Shown here: piece by piece, positions 18,874 through 27,842 of the stretch
Layout of the letters: each line of letters begins with the position of its first letter
How positions within the stretch are numbered: position 1 is the stretch's first letter
Assembly: GCF_000241465.1 (NCBI RefSeq)
Contig: NZ_JH584235.1
Coordinates: forward strand, 2,040,720 to 2,104,719
Direction: 5' to 3'
Source of the DNA: Sphingomonas echinoides ATCC 14820
Lineage (GTDB): Bacteria > Pseudomonadota > Alphaproteobacteria > Sphingomonadales > Sphingomonadaceae
Length of the DNA stretch: 64,000 nt
Translations under genes and position numbers: made by a program
Notes under the pieces: generated by a model
Databases searched by the model: none
Told to the model about the DNA's origin: nothing
Seen by the model: only the letters and a program-made list of their open reading frames with translations

Positions 18874-21165
18874 ATGAAAAGCTGTGCTTGGTTGCTGAGC
18901 GCGTCGGCGCTGGCCTTCACCTCGAGTGGCGCGGCAATCGCGCAAACGGTACCGGCTCCGGTGGGGACCGCGACAACGGCGGAAGCGCCCGGCGATAGCA
19001 GCCAGGATATTGTCGTCACCGCGCTGCGCCGCAACGACAAGCTGTCGCAGACGCCGATCGCTGCGTCGGTGCTGTCCGGGGCGGATCTTGCCAATAAGGG
19101 CGTCGTCAATATCGACGCACTGCAATTTGCGGTGCCGAGCGTCGTCGTCAACAATTTCGGCCAGGGGCTGGAGTTCAACATTCGCGGCATCGGCAAGGCC
19201 GAGCATAATTCACAGACCACCACCGGCGTCATCACCTATCGCGACGGCGTGCCGACCTTTCCGGGCTATTTCCAGGAAGAACCCTATTTCGACATCGCGA
19301 ACATCCAGATTCTGCGCGGGCCGCAAGGCACGTCGGTCGGGCAGAATTCCACGGGCGGCGCGGTGTTCGCCAACACCAACGATCCGATCATCGGCGGCGG
19401 CTCGCACGGCTATCTCGCCGCGAGCTACGGCAATTATAACGATCTGAACGGCCAGGGCGCGGTCAATTTGCCGATCAGCGACACCTTCGCCGCGCGCGTT
19501 GCCTTTTCGGGCGAGCGGCGCGACGGCTTCTACCACATTACCGGACCCGGCGGCGCGGCCTATACCGGCAATAACGGCAGCGTACGCTCGATCGCGGGGC
19601 GGATCAGCTTCCTGTGGAAGCCGACCGACCGCCTGTCGATCCTGTCCAAGACCGATCTCGATTATCTCGACATGGGGGCCTATCCGGCCGACCCGTTCAC
19701 CAATCGCTCCAAGACCCTGACGCTGGCGGGCGGCACCGTCGCCAACCCCAATTACCGCGACCTGTTCGATATCACCGCCAACATGCCGCAGGAGGCGCGC
19801 GACAAATTCGTCCGCACCGTACTCAAGATCGATTACCAATTTGCCGGTGGGGTCAAGTTCCGCTCGATCAGCGGCTTCCAGACCGGCAACACGCTGTACC
19901 GCGCCGACCTCGACGGCACCAACGCCACCGCGAATGTCGCCGCCACGCCAACTGCGCCCGCGCAGAAAAATTACATCTTCTTCGACACCACCACCGAAAC
20001 GCAGTTCAGCCAGGAATTCAACCTCATCTCACCCGATAACCAGCGGTTCACCTGGTTGGTCGGCGCGTTCGGGCTCTGGAATACCTATTTCTGGCTGCCG
20101 CCCTACCAATTCGTGATCGACGCGCCCGGTGCCGGGCAGCCGCTCGGCACCGCCGCCGGGCAATATACACTGCAAGGGCGCAACCCCGAGCGGTCGCTCG
20201 CGGTGTTCGGCCAGGTCGGCTTCAAGATCACGCCGCGGCTGACGGTTGATCTGGGCGGGCGCTACACCGCCAGCCAATCGACCAACCATGTCGACATCAA
20301 CCAGAACGGGCTGCTGCTGCGCGACGACCAGCAGATCAAATCGAACAATTTCTCGTACAAGGCATCGCTCGGCTGGGTGATCGACCCCAACAACTATCTC
20401 TACGGCTTCGTCGCAACCGGCTTCCGCCCGGGCGGGATCAACGTGCCGGTCGGCTCGGGTCTGGCCACACCGCCATTCCAGCCCGAAAAGGTGCGTTCGT
20501 ATGAAGCCGGCTGGAAGGCGAATTTCGCCGGCGGCCGCATCCACACGACGATCGACGCCTTCTACAACGACTATGAAAATTTCCAGGTGATCGTGGGGTA
20601 TCCGACGCTGCCGGTGTTCGGCTTCGAGATCAACGTCCCCGGCACGACCAAGATCTATGGCTTCGAAGCCGAGGCCGATTTCAAGCTGGGGAGCTTCACC
20701 TTCGACGCCGGGATCAACGCCTTGCACAGTGAGTTGGCGCAGTTCTACGCGCTCGACACGCGCACCGGCGGGTCATTTGCGCCGTGTTCGCCAACCACCG
20801 GCCCCGCCACCGCGACCTGCCTCAACTTAAAGGGGCGCGAGCAGACCTACGCGCCCAACCTCACCTTTAACCTTGGTGCCTCGTACGAACATCGTTTCGC
20901 GAGCGGCGACACGCTGACCCCGCGCGTCAATTTCGGACATATCGCGGCGCAATGGGCAACGCTGTTCGAGAATGCAGCGCAGGGCGATCGGCTCGGCGAG
21001 CGCAACATTCTCGGCGCGCAGGTGGCGTTCCAGCACAAGAGCTGGACCGTCACCGCTTATGGCACCAATTTGACCGACCAGCATTATGTCGCGGCACTCA
21101 ACAGCGGCCTCGATTTCGCCGGGCCGCCACGCCAGTACGGCGTCAAGGTGCTCAAAACGTTCTGA
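18874..21165 (+). CDS. TonB-dependent outer-membrane receptor
   Basis: A 763-residue TonB-dependent receptor. The signal peptide ends near residue 23 (AIA-Q), a TonB-box-like DIVVTA follows at 45-50, and then come the plug domain (QTPIAASVLSGADL, ILRGPQGTSVGQNSTGGAV) and a 22-strand barrel ending in Phe. It has no FecA-type N-terminal signalling domain. It belongs to the large sphingomonad group annotated as siderophore or substrate receptors. With an acyl-CoA ligase, an esterase and oxidoreductases next to it, uptake of an organic substrate is more likely than iron uptake. Confidence 0.93.
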   Translation: MKSCAWLLSASALAFTSSGAAIAQTVPAPVGTATTAEAPGDSSQDIVVTALRRNDKLSQTPIAASVLSGADLANKGVVNIDALQFAVPSVVVNNFGQGLEFNIRGIGKAEHNSQTTTGVITYRDGVPTFPGYFQEEPYFDIANIQILRGPQGTSVGQNSTGGAVFANTNDPIIGGGSHGYLAASYGNYNDLNGQGAVNLPISDTFAARVAFSGERRDGFYHITGPGGAAYTGNNGSVRSIAGRISFLWKPTDRLSILSKTDLDYLDMGAYPADPFTNRSKTLTLAGGTVANPNYRDLFDITANMPQEARDKFVRTVLKIDYQFAGGVKFRSISGFQTGNTLYRADLDGTNATANVAATPTAPAQKNYIFFDTTTETQFSQEFNLISPDNQRFTWLVGAFGLWNTYFWLPPYQFVIDAPGAGQPLGTAAGQYTLQGRNPERSLAVFGQVGFKITPRLTVDLGGRYTASQSTNHVDINQNGLLLRDDQQIKSNNFSYKASLGWVIDPNNYLYGFVATGFRPGGINVPVGSGLATPPFQPEKVRSYEAGWKANFAGGRIHTTIDAFYNDYENFQVIVGYPTLPVFGFEINVPGTTKIYGFEAEADFKLGSFTFDAGINALHSELAQFYALDTRTGGSFAPCSPTTGPATATCLNLKGREQTYAPNLTFNLGASYEHRFASGDTLTPRVNFGHIAAQWATLFENAAQGDRLGERNILGAQVAFQHKSWTVTAYGTNLTDQHYVAALNSGLDFAGPPRQYGVKVLKTF

Positions 21166-21177
21166 CCTGTACCGCCT

Positions 21178-21203
21178 GGCCGTCGCCTGTGCAGGCGGCG
21201 GCC
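21178..21203 (+). repeat. Strong intercistronic hairpin
   Basis: Twelve consecutive bases on each side (GGCCGTCGCCTG and CAGGCGGCGGCC, with one T-G wobble) are separated by only 2 bases. It lies in the short gap between the receptor and ligase genes. There is no T-run after it, so it may be an mRNA stabilising or partial-termination element that lowers ligase expression relative to the receptor. Confidence 0.5.
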
Positions 21204-21228
21204 CTTACCCGCGAGTTTCGAAAGCACC

Positions 21229-22833
21229 ATGCAAACATACGGCCTGACCGTCGAGAAGTTCCTGGATCATGCCGCACAGTGGTTCGGTGATACGCAGATC
21301 GTAGAGGCCGATGCCGGGCAGGCGGTCCGACGGATCGGCTATGGTGCCTTGCGCCTGCGGAGCAACCGCCTGTCGGGGGCGCTGCGCACGCTTGGCCTGG
21401 GGTTCGGCGACCGGATCGGGACGCTGGCCTGGAACACCCAGGCGCATCTCGAAACCTATTACGCCGCGATGGGCATCGGGCTTGTGTGCCATACGCTCAA
21501 CCCACGGCTGACGCCCGCGCATCTCGCGACGATGATCAACGAAGCCGAGGACCGCGTGATCGTCGTCGCGTCCGATCTGCTGCCGGTGTTGCGCGACGTC
21601 CTCGCCGACTGTCCCGAGGTCGCGCATGTGGTGGTGATCGACGCTCCACTGCCGCAGGGCACCCCGATCGGCACGCATCCGGCGCGGCTTTGGGCCTATG
21701 ACGACCTGCTGGAACGGCATGGTGTCGAAACGCTGTGGGGCGACTTTGCGGAGACCGTCGCCGCAGGGCTGTGCTACACCTCGGGCACGACCGGACGACC
21801 CAAGGGGGTCGTCTACACCCACCGTTCCAACTATCTCCACACGCTGCGCGCGCTGCAGGCCGATGCGATGGCGCTGACGGCGCGCGATGTGCTGCTGCTC
21901 GGCGTACCGATGTTCCATGCCAATGGCTGGGGCCTGCCCTTCGCCGCGCCGGGGGCGGGTACCAAGCTCGTCCTGCCCGGGCGGATGCTCGACGGCGCGA
22001 GTCTCGCGCGGGTGATGCGCGACGAGCGCGTGACCATCGCGGTCGGCGTGCAGACCGTGTGGCTTGGGCTGGTCGATCACCTCGAACGCACGGGCGAAAC
22101 GCTGCCCGACCTTGAGCGTGTCCTGATCGGCGGATCGAGCTGTCCCGAAGCGCTGATCCGCCGGATCGAAGAGCGTCTGGGTGTGCATGTCCAGACGAGT
22201 TGGGGGATGACCGAATTGTCGCCGACCGGCACGATATCGCCGCCTTATCCGACCGCGCAGAGCCGTGGCGCGTCGGGCCGCCCCCCGCTTGGCGTCGAGT
22301 TGAAGCTGACCGATGCAGCGGGGGTAACGCTCGCGCGCCAGCGCGACACGCTTGGTCATCTCAAGGTGCGCGGGGCGAGCGTGCTCGACCGTTATTTCAA
22401 GGCGCAGAGCGACGCGCTCGACGAAGAGGGATTTTTCGACACAGGCGACCTCGCGATGATCGATGGCGAGGGCAATCTTACGATCTGCGGGCGCGCCAAG
22501 GATTTGATCAAATCGGGCGGGGAATGGATCAACCCGAACGAGATCGAGGCGCTGATCGGGATGCACCCGGCGGTGCGGCACGTCGCGGTGATCGCGCGCG
22601 CCGACGAGCGATGGGGCGAACGCCCCGTGCTGATCGTCGAGACGGCGGAGGCGGACGTAACGCCCGCTACGCTGATCGCGCTGTTGCGCGGCAAGGTCGC
22701 CGATTTCTGGATTCCCGACCAGGTCGCGCAAATCGAAGCCATGCCGCTCGCCGCGACCGGCAAGATCGACAAGCTGCGGCTTAATGCCGAGCTTGCCGCG
22801 GGGACCATCCCGCTAACCAAGGTAGCGCGGTAG
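21229..22833 (+). CDS. Acyl-CoA synthetase (AMP-forming), fatty-acid or aromatic acid type
   Basis: A 534-residue adenylate-forming ligase. The P-loop YTSGTTGRPKG is at 183-193, the WGMTE motif is in TSWGMTELSP, FDTGDLAMID follows, then the hinge GRAKDLIKSGGEWINPNEIE (two parts) and the C-terminal catalytic Lys in PLAATGKIDK. It is closest in style to medium/long-chain acyl-CoA ligases; the substrate cannot be read from sequence. It lies just after the TonB-dependent receptor on the same strand and converges with the carboxylesterase. Its ribosome-binding site is weak. Confidence 0.9.
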   Translation: MQTYGLTVEKFLDHAAQWFGDTQIVEADAGQAVRRIGYGALRLRSNRLSGALRTLGLGFGDRIGTLAWNTQAHLETYYAAMGIGLVCHTLNPRLTPAHLATMINEAEDRVIVVASDLLPVLRDVLADCPEVAHVVVIDAPLPQGTPIGTHPARLWAYDDLLERHGVETLWGDFAETVAAGLCYTSGTTGRPKGVVYTHRSNYLHTLRALQADAMALTARDVLLLGVPMFHANGWGLPFAAPGAGTKLVLPGRMLDGASLARVMRDERVTIAVGVQTVWLGLVDHLERTGETLPDLERVLIGGSSCPEALIRRIEERLGVHVQTSWGMTELSPTGTISPPYPTAQSRGASGRPPLGVELKLTDAAGVTLARQRDTLGHLKVRGASVLDRYFKAQSDALDEEGFFDTGDLAMIDGEGNLTICGRAKDLIKSGGEWINPNEIEALIGMHPAVRHVAVIARADERWGERPVLIVETAEADVTPATLIALLRGKVADFWIPDQVAQIEAMPLAATGKIDKLRLNAELAAGTIPLTKVAR

Positions 22834-22887
22834 CGAGGCGCGCAGCCGCCCAAGGCAGCCTCCCAAGCGGGGGCTGCGCCGGCACGC

Positions 22888-24534
22888 TCAAGGACACTCC
22901 GCGCTCGCCGCCGGAAGCTTCGGTGCGGCCAGCCCGACGTTCCAGTTCCATCCGATCTTGCCGGTCGCCTTGTGGCGGCACATCACCGTTTCGTTGAGCG
23001 CAAACATGCCGGGCATCAGCTTGGTTTCGACCCGCGGCACATCGGTGAAGTGAAGATAGCTTTCGCCGCTGCCGAACGCGGGCCACGCCGGTGCCTGTGC
23101 CGCGACCGGCTGGCCGCCCTGCGCGAAGCTCGCCCAATAATCCGCCATCGCGTCGGACAGCGCGCGGTTCACCGGCACATCCTCGACGCGCGGCCAACGC
23201 GGCGGGGTGCGATCGAAGGTGCCGAACACGAACGGCAATTCGCTGGCATGGAATGCGTGCAGCCCGGCATCATCGGCGGCGCGATAGCCGTGATCGAACA
23301 GATAGAGATAGGCCGATTGCCCGATCGCGGTTTGCGTGCGCGCCAGGCGCTCCGCGGTCCAGCCGTAGAGCGCGTCGCGCGTCGTCGCGAGAATGCTCTG
23401 CTTATAGCCGGCCGCCGGATACAATCGCAGGAACGCATCGGCGAGATCGCCATAGCGATCGCGAATGCCTTTTTCATAATCGGCGGCCGTCGCCGGAGCG
23501 TTGGGCGCAAGCACCGTCAGCGACCGGATTTCGCCCTGATTGAACCCGACCAGCAGCGGCACCGCCGCCTGTCGGCCCGCGGCGAAGGCCGAGACCATCT
23601 GCTCGGGCAGCACGCGCCCGTCGACCGTGCCCCAGGGGCCATAGCCCATGCCCGCCGCAGCATTGGTCAGCGTCTGCGCATCGATGCCGCGCAGCGCCGC
23701 CACGTCGGGTGCCTGTAGTGCGGCAGCCAGCATTTGCCCCGCCCCCTCGCCCGAGGGCGCTCCGTACACCGCCTTGCGGAGTTCGGGCATCGAGATCATG
23801 TAGCCGCTCTCGACAATCGCCCGAGAGAAGAGGCCGCGCGCCAGCGGCGATTCGAGCAAGTACATCACGCTCAGCCCGCCAGCAGATTCGCCCGCGATCG
23901 TCACCCTGGCCGGATCCCCGCCAAAAGCCGAGATATTGGCCTTCACCCATTGCAGCGCCGCAATCTGGTCGAGCAGACCGTAATTGCCCGACACATGCTG
24001 CGGCGATTCTGCGCTCAGGCCGGGATGGGCCAGCCAGCCGAGCACGCCCAGCCGATAGTTGATCGACACGACGATCACCCCACGCTCGGCAAGACGCTTG
24101 CCGTCATACACCGGGTCGCGGCTCGATCCGCCCACCAGCGCACCGCCGTGAATCCAGAGAAACACCGGTGCCTTATCCGCCTTGGCGGGCGTCCAGATGT
24201 TGAGCGTCAGGCAATCCTCGCTCACCGGCATCGGATCGCCGCTATAGATTGACGACGGCGTCTTGCTCTGTGGCTGGACGCAGGCGGGCCCGAACGCGGT
24301 GGCGGGGCGGACGCCTTGCCAGCGCGGCAGCGCTACCGGGGGTCGCCAGCGCAGCGATTGCACCGGCGGGGTTGCATAGGGAATGCCCCGGAACACGCGG
24401 ATCGACCCGTCGGCCGCCCCCTGCACCGCCCCCGCCGGGGCGGCGACGATGGGCGCGGTCTCGCTCGCATGCGTCGCTGCAGGAAGCGCCAGCGCAAGGG
24501 CGGCAAGAACTTTGAAACGGCGAAACGCGATCAT
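22888..24534 (-). CDS. Secreted type-B carboxylesterase
   Basis: A 548-residue alpha/beta-hydrolase of the carboxylesterase type-B family. A Sec signal peptide ends near ATHAS (residue 24). Signatures are EDCLTLNIW (107-115), the oxyanion-hole WIHGGALVGG and the nucleophile GESAGG (Ser 217). The acid and His of the triad are expected in the C-terminal half, for example HASELPFVFG. Being exported, it probably hydrolyses an ester in the periplasm or outside. The ATG overlaps the MFS stop codon (ATGA), so the two are translationally coupled. A longer frame exists upstream but is a shadow of the MFS gene. Confidence 0.9.
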   Translation of the reverse strand: MIAFRRFKVLAALALALPAATHASETAPIVAAPAGAVQGAADGSIRVFRGIPYATPPVQSLRWRPPVALPRWQGVRPATAFGPACVQPQSKTPSSIYSGDPMPVSEDCLTLNIWTPAKADKAPVFLWIHGGALVGGSSRDPVYDGKRLAERGVIVVSINYRLGVLGWLAHPGLSAESPQHVSGNYGLLDQIAALQWVKANISAFGGDPARVTIAGESAGGLSVMYLLESPLARGLFSRAIVESGYMISMPELRKAVYGAPSGEGAGQMLAAALQAPDVAALRGIDAQTLTNAAAGMGYGPWGTVDGRVLPEQMVSAFAAGRQAAVPLLVGFNQGEIRSLTVLAPNAPATAADYEKGIRDRYGDLADAFLRLYPAAGYKQSILATTRDALYGWTAERLARTQTAIGQSAYLYLFDHGYRAADDAGLHAFHASELPFVFGTFDRTPPRWPRVEDVPVNRALSDAMADYWASFAQGGQPVAAQAPAWPAFGSGESYLHFTDVPRVETKLMPGMFALNETVMCRHKATGKIGWNWNVGLAAPKLPAASAECP

Positions 24535-25844
24535 GCGGCAACCTTTCCGACGAAACCGCTCCGGCGCAGGACGCGACCGAGCCACAAAAACAAGGCGATG
24601 GCGACCAGATAGGCGGGTGCCAGCGTGTACAGGGCGATCTGCAGAGCGTGCGCCACGCCGCGCGCAGCGAAATAATCGCTCGCCGCGCCGACATAGGTGG
24701 GCCCCAGCCCGAGCCCGATGAAGTTCATCACCAGCAACAGCAAGGCCCCGGACAGAACACGCTGATCGGGGCGCACCTCTTCCTGCACCAGCGCGACCGA
24801 CGCCGAGAGATAGAAATAGTTGAGCAGCATCACCACGGTGAGCAACACCAAGGCCAGCGGCCAGGTCGGAGCCCAAACGAACGCGACGTAGAAGGGCAGC
24901 GCGATCGCCAGTGATACGGCCGGCCCGATCGCATAGACTCGCCGCGATCGCTTGATCAGGCGGTCGATCACACGCCCCGAGATCAGCATCCCACCGCCCA
25001 TGCCGAGCGCCACCGCGATCGCATACCACACCGCGATTTCCTTCAGGGTCATGCCCTTTTCGCGGATCAGGAACAGCACCGCGAAATTGCCGAGCCCATA
25101 GGTCACGAATTGCGTCGCGCCACTGCCGATCGACACGAGCAGCAATACGGGATTGGTGAAGAACGCCCCGACCGTCCGCCAGAAGGGCAGCGCGTCGGCG
25201 GGCCGGGTCGTTGCCGCATCGTCCAGGGCACCGCGGACTGGCTCGCGGATCAGCAACCGCACCGCGATCGCGGTGACCACGCCGATCCCACCGATGGCGA
25301 TAAAAGCGTAGCGCCAGTCGAACGCCGCCGCGATCGATGCGCCGAACGCAATGCCGATTGCCGCTCCGATCGGTGGCCCGAGATTGTAGATGCTGAGCGC
25401 GGTCCCGCGCGTGCCCGGCGGAAATGTGTCGGTGATGATCGCATAAGAGGGCGGCACCCCGCCCGCCTCGCCAAACCCAACCGTCATCCGCGCGATCACC
25501 AATTGCGGGAAGGTCGCCGCCAGCCCGCAAGCAATCGTCGCCCCGCTCCAGATCGCACAGGCGAGCGCAACCACGCTCACGCGATTGGTCCGGTCGGCGA
25601 ACCAGCCAACGGGGATCGCGATGAAGCAGTAGAAGAAGGCGAAATACAGCCCGCCAATCAGCCCCAACTGACCGTCGGTGATGTGCAGCGTGTCCTGAAT
25701 CGGCTTGGCCAGGATCCCGAGCAGTTGGCGGTCGAGAAAGTTCAGGACATAGACGAACGTCAGCGTGACGAGGACGATGCCCCGTCGCCGTGCGGCCGCA
25801 GCGGTGTTCGGCCGAACGCGCGGCTCCGCTGCCAGAATATCCAT
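24531..25844 (-). CDS. MFS transporter, organic-acid/sugar-acid or phthalate type
   Basis: A 437-residue permease with about 12 transmembrane helices. Loop motifs are typical of the ACS/phthalate-permease branch: PVGWFADRTNRVSV after TM2, and RMTVGFGEAGGVPPSYAII. It starts at an ATG (25844) facing the TetR regulator and ends in an ATGA overlap with the carboxylesterase. It probably imports the acid or alcohol released by the esterase, or another product; the substrate is unknown. Confidence 0.88.
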   Translation of the reverse strand: MDILAAEPRVRPNTAAAARRRGIVLVTLTFVYVLNFLDRQLLGILAKPIQDTLHITDGQLGLIGGLYFAFFYCFIAIPVGWFADRTNRVSVVALACAIWSGATIACGLAATFPQLVIARMTVGFGEAGGVPPSYAIITDTFPPGTRGTALSIYNLGPPIGAAIGIAFGASIAAAFDWRYAFIAIGGIGVVTAIAVRLLIREPVRGALDDAATTRPADALPFWRTVGAFFTNPVLLLVSIGSGATQFVTYGLGNFAVLFLIREKGMTLKEIAVWYAIAVALGMGGGMLISGRVIDRLIKRSRRVYAIGPAVSLAIALPFYVAFVWAPTWPLALVLLTVVMLLNYFYLSASVALVQEEVRPDQRVLSGALLLLVMNFIGLGLGPTYVGAASDYFAARGVAHALQIALYTLAPAYLVAIALFLWLGRVLRRSGFVGKVAA

Positions 25845-25908
25845 GCGACCTCTCCGTCGGCGTGCGTCTTATCGTTGAGGGCATCATGTGGGCGACACTT
25901 CGCGCTGT

Positions 25909-25932
25909 CAACTCTCACTCTCACGCGTGTGA
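25909..25932 (+). promoter_or_regulatory. Candidate operator between the MFS and TetR genes
   Basis: The block CAACTCTCACTCTCACGCG and the following GTGTGA contain two ACTCTC direct repeats and a TCAC-GCGT-GTGA near-palindrome. On the minus strand it includes TGAGAGTGA, the same half-site as in front of the SDR gene at 26699-26707. It would control both divergent genes. Confidence 0.4.
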
Positions 25933-25983
25933 ATGATTGATCACGCCTTGACGCCCGGCGTGGAGGCTGAAAGGACGGTCCTC

Positions 25984-26655
25984 GTGAGCGAAGAGACGAA
26001 ACCGGTACGGCGACCGCGCAGGGCCGAACAACGCGCCGAGACGATGGAGCTGATCCTCGATACGGCGGAAGAGCTGTTCTCGCAGCACGGCCTATATGGC
26101 GTAACGCTGAAAGAGGTCGCCAAGCGCGTCGGGGTCCATCACACGCTGCTCAATTACTATTTCGCCGACAAGAAAGCGCTGTTTGATGCCGTCTTCTCGC
26201 GGCGTGCCGTGGTTACGAGTGAGCGGCGCATGAAGGCGCTGGCCGATTATGAAGCGGCCTGTGGCGGCAAGCCGACGGTGGAGGGCGCGTTGCACGCATT
26301 CCTCGATACCGACCTCGATTTGTATATCGAGGGAGGCGAAGGCTGGCGGAACTATGCCAAGCTCGGCGCGCAGGTCGCCAATACGCCGGAATGGGGGGCC
26401 GAATTGATGGACACGCATTTCGACCCGGTCGTGCTGCGGCTGATCGAACTGTTGAAGCGCGCCTTGCCCGATTGCGACGAGCGCAAGATTTTCTGGGGAT
26501 ATCACTTCGTGACCGGCTCGCTGATGCTGACGCTCGCGCGGACCGGGCGGATCGACAAACTCTCGGGCGGGATCAGCCGCTCGGACGATTTCGTCGCGGT
26601 CAAGGAACATATGGCCAAGTTCATGGCCGGCGGTTTCCTGGCAATCTGCCGCTGA
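25984..26655 (+). CDS. TetR/AcrR family transcriptional regulator
   Basis: A 223-residue regulator (if the GTG start is right). The N-terminal DNA-binding domain has AEELFSQHGLYGVTLKEVAKRVGV followed by HTLLNYYFADKKALFDAV, and the C-terminal ligand-binding domain is helical. An upstream in-frame ATG at 25933 lies inside the candidate operator and lacks a ribosome-binding site, whereas the GTG at 25984 follows AAGGA at a good distance. It sits between the esterase/MFS pair and the SDR gene. It is probably the local repressor of the esterase/MFS, SDR and possibly receptor genes. Confidence 0.87.
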   Translation: MSEETKPVRRPRRAEQRAETMELILDTAEELFSQHGLYGVTLKEVAKRVGVHHTLLNYYFADKKALFDAVFSRRAVVTSERRMKALADYEAACGGKPTVEGALHAFLDTDLDLYIEGGEGWRNYAKLGAQVANTPEWGAELMDTHFDPVVLRLIELLKRALPDCDERKIFWGYHFVTGSLMLTLARTGRIDKLSGGISRSDDFVAVKEHMAKFMAGGFLAICR

Positions 26656-26689
26656 GCGGCCACGCCGACCCCATTTTCTGACAACTCAC

Positions 26690-26707
26690 TAACTCTCTTG
26701 AGAGTGA
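26690..26707 (+). promoter_or_regulatory. Operator-like inverted repeat before the SDR gene
   Basis: TAACTCTCTTGAGAGTGA contains a perfect ACTCTC-TT-GAGAGT palindrome, 42 bases before the SDR start. It resembles the element at 18773-18790. This is a candidate TetR binding site; the assignment is inference. Confidence 0.45.
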
Positions 26708-26749
26708 TTTTATCTGCGGCTATGCAGAGCAAAATCATAGGAGGGTTGG

Positions 26750-27643
26750 ATGTCATTGCAGGACCGAGTTGCGATCGTGACGGGTGCCGGCGGCGGGCTC
26801 GGGCGGGAGCACGCGCGCTATCTCGCGCGGCACGGCGCGCGCGTCGTCGTCAACGATGTTTCGATCGAGGCGGCCGAGAGCGTCGCTGCGGCGATCGTGG
26901 CCGAGGGCGGCGATGCGATCGGTATCGGGGCCTCGGTGACCGAGCCAGACGCGGTCGCCGCGATGGCGGAAACGGTGATGCAGCGCTGGGGGCGGATCGA
27001 CATTCTGATCAACAATGCCGGCATATTGCGCGACAAGAGCTTCACCAAGATGAGCCTCGACGATTTCCGGCTGGTCGTTGACGTGCATCTAATGGGTGCA
27101 GCGATCTGCACCAAAGCCGTTTGGGAGACGATGCGCGCGCAGCGTTACGGGCGGATCGTGATGACGACCTCATCTTCCGGACTGTACGGCAATTTCGGCC
27201 AGGCAAATTACGGTGCGGCGAAAATGGCGCTGGTTGGTCTGATGCAGACGCTGGCGATTGAAGGGGAGAAATACGGTATTCGGGTGAATTGCCTCGCCCC
27301 GACCGCTGCGACGCAAATGACTCGCGGCGTGCTCTCCGATGAGAGCCTGGCGCTGCTTGATCCGGCCTTTGTCAGCCCCGGGCTGTTGGCGTTGACCGGG
27401 GAGGAAGCCCCCACGCGCACCATCCTGTGCGCCGGAGCCGGGCATTTTGCGACCGCGCACGTCACGCTGTCGCAAGGCCTGTACATCGGCACGCGCGATA
27501 CGGCCGGAGCGCAACTGGTAGAGGACTGGGCGGCGGTTGCGAACCGCGCGGGAGAAGTGGTGCCGGCCTATGGCTTCATCCAAGCCGAACGCGAGTTGGC
27601 AAGTGCGGGTGGAGAGGTCGGCGTCCGTGCAACGCTTCGGTGA
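26750..27643 (+). CDS. Short-chain dehydrogenase, hydroxyacyl-CoA dehydrogenase-like
   Basis: A 297-residue classical SDR. The cofactor motif TGAGGGLG is at 11-18, NNAG at 88-91, and the catalytic set is Ser near 141-143, Tyr 154 and Lys 158 (YGAAK). The opening and the length resemble the dehydrogenase part of peroxisomal multifunctional enzyme type 2 (3-hydroxyacyl-CoA dehydrogenase). The extension after residue 190 has no further motif I can identify. A strong AGGAGG lies before the ATG, and the operator-like repeat precedes it. Together with the acyl-CoA ligase it suggests a beta-oxidation-type step. Confidence 0.88.
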   Translation: MSLQDRVAIVTGAGGGLGREHARYLARHGARVVVNDVSIEAAESVAAAIVAEGGDAIGIGASVTEPDAVAAMAETVMQRWGRIDILINNAGILRDKSFTKMSLDDFRLVVDVHLMGAAICTKAVWETMRAQRYGRIVMTTSSSGLYGNFGQANYGAAKMALVGLMQTLAIEGEKYGIRVNCLAPTAATQMTRGVLSDESLALLDPAFVSPGLLALTGEEAPTRTILCAGAGHFATAHVTLSQGLYIGTRDTAGAQLVEDWAAVANRAGEVVPAYGFIQAERELASAGGEVGVRATLR

Positions 27644-27721
27644 TGGCGACGAGCTTAACCGGAGCTGGTAGAGTGCCCATTCGCCAGCGCTAGCGTCGGT
27701 TTCGTCCGACACCCCGACACC

Positions 27722-27758
27722 AAAAACCCCGGCGACCCTGCTGGATCGCCGGGGTTTT
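27722..27758. terminator. Bidirectional intrinsic terminator
   Basis: CCCCGGCGA and TCGCCGGGG form a 9-bp stem with a 10-base loop. The stem has AAAAA on its left side and TTTT on its right, so it can terminate both the rightward SDR gene and the leftward flagellin gene. Confidence 0.85.
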
Positions 27759-27842
27759 CGTTGGACCGTCCCGCGCGTACGCAAGAGATCCCGGTCGGCC
27801 CCGACACCCGTATAGGGGGTCGGGTGCCAGGGCCGGTCCGTC

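Noticed and set aside
22888..25911. A single 1007-codon minus-strand frame covering the esterase and the MFS region
   Set aside because: Its first half is the wrong frame of the MFS gene. The esterase starts at 24534 with a signal peptide and an ATGA overlap.
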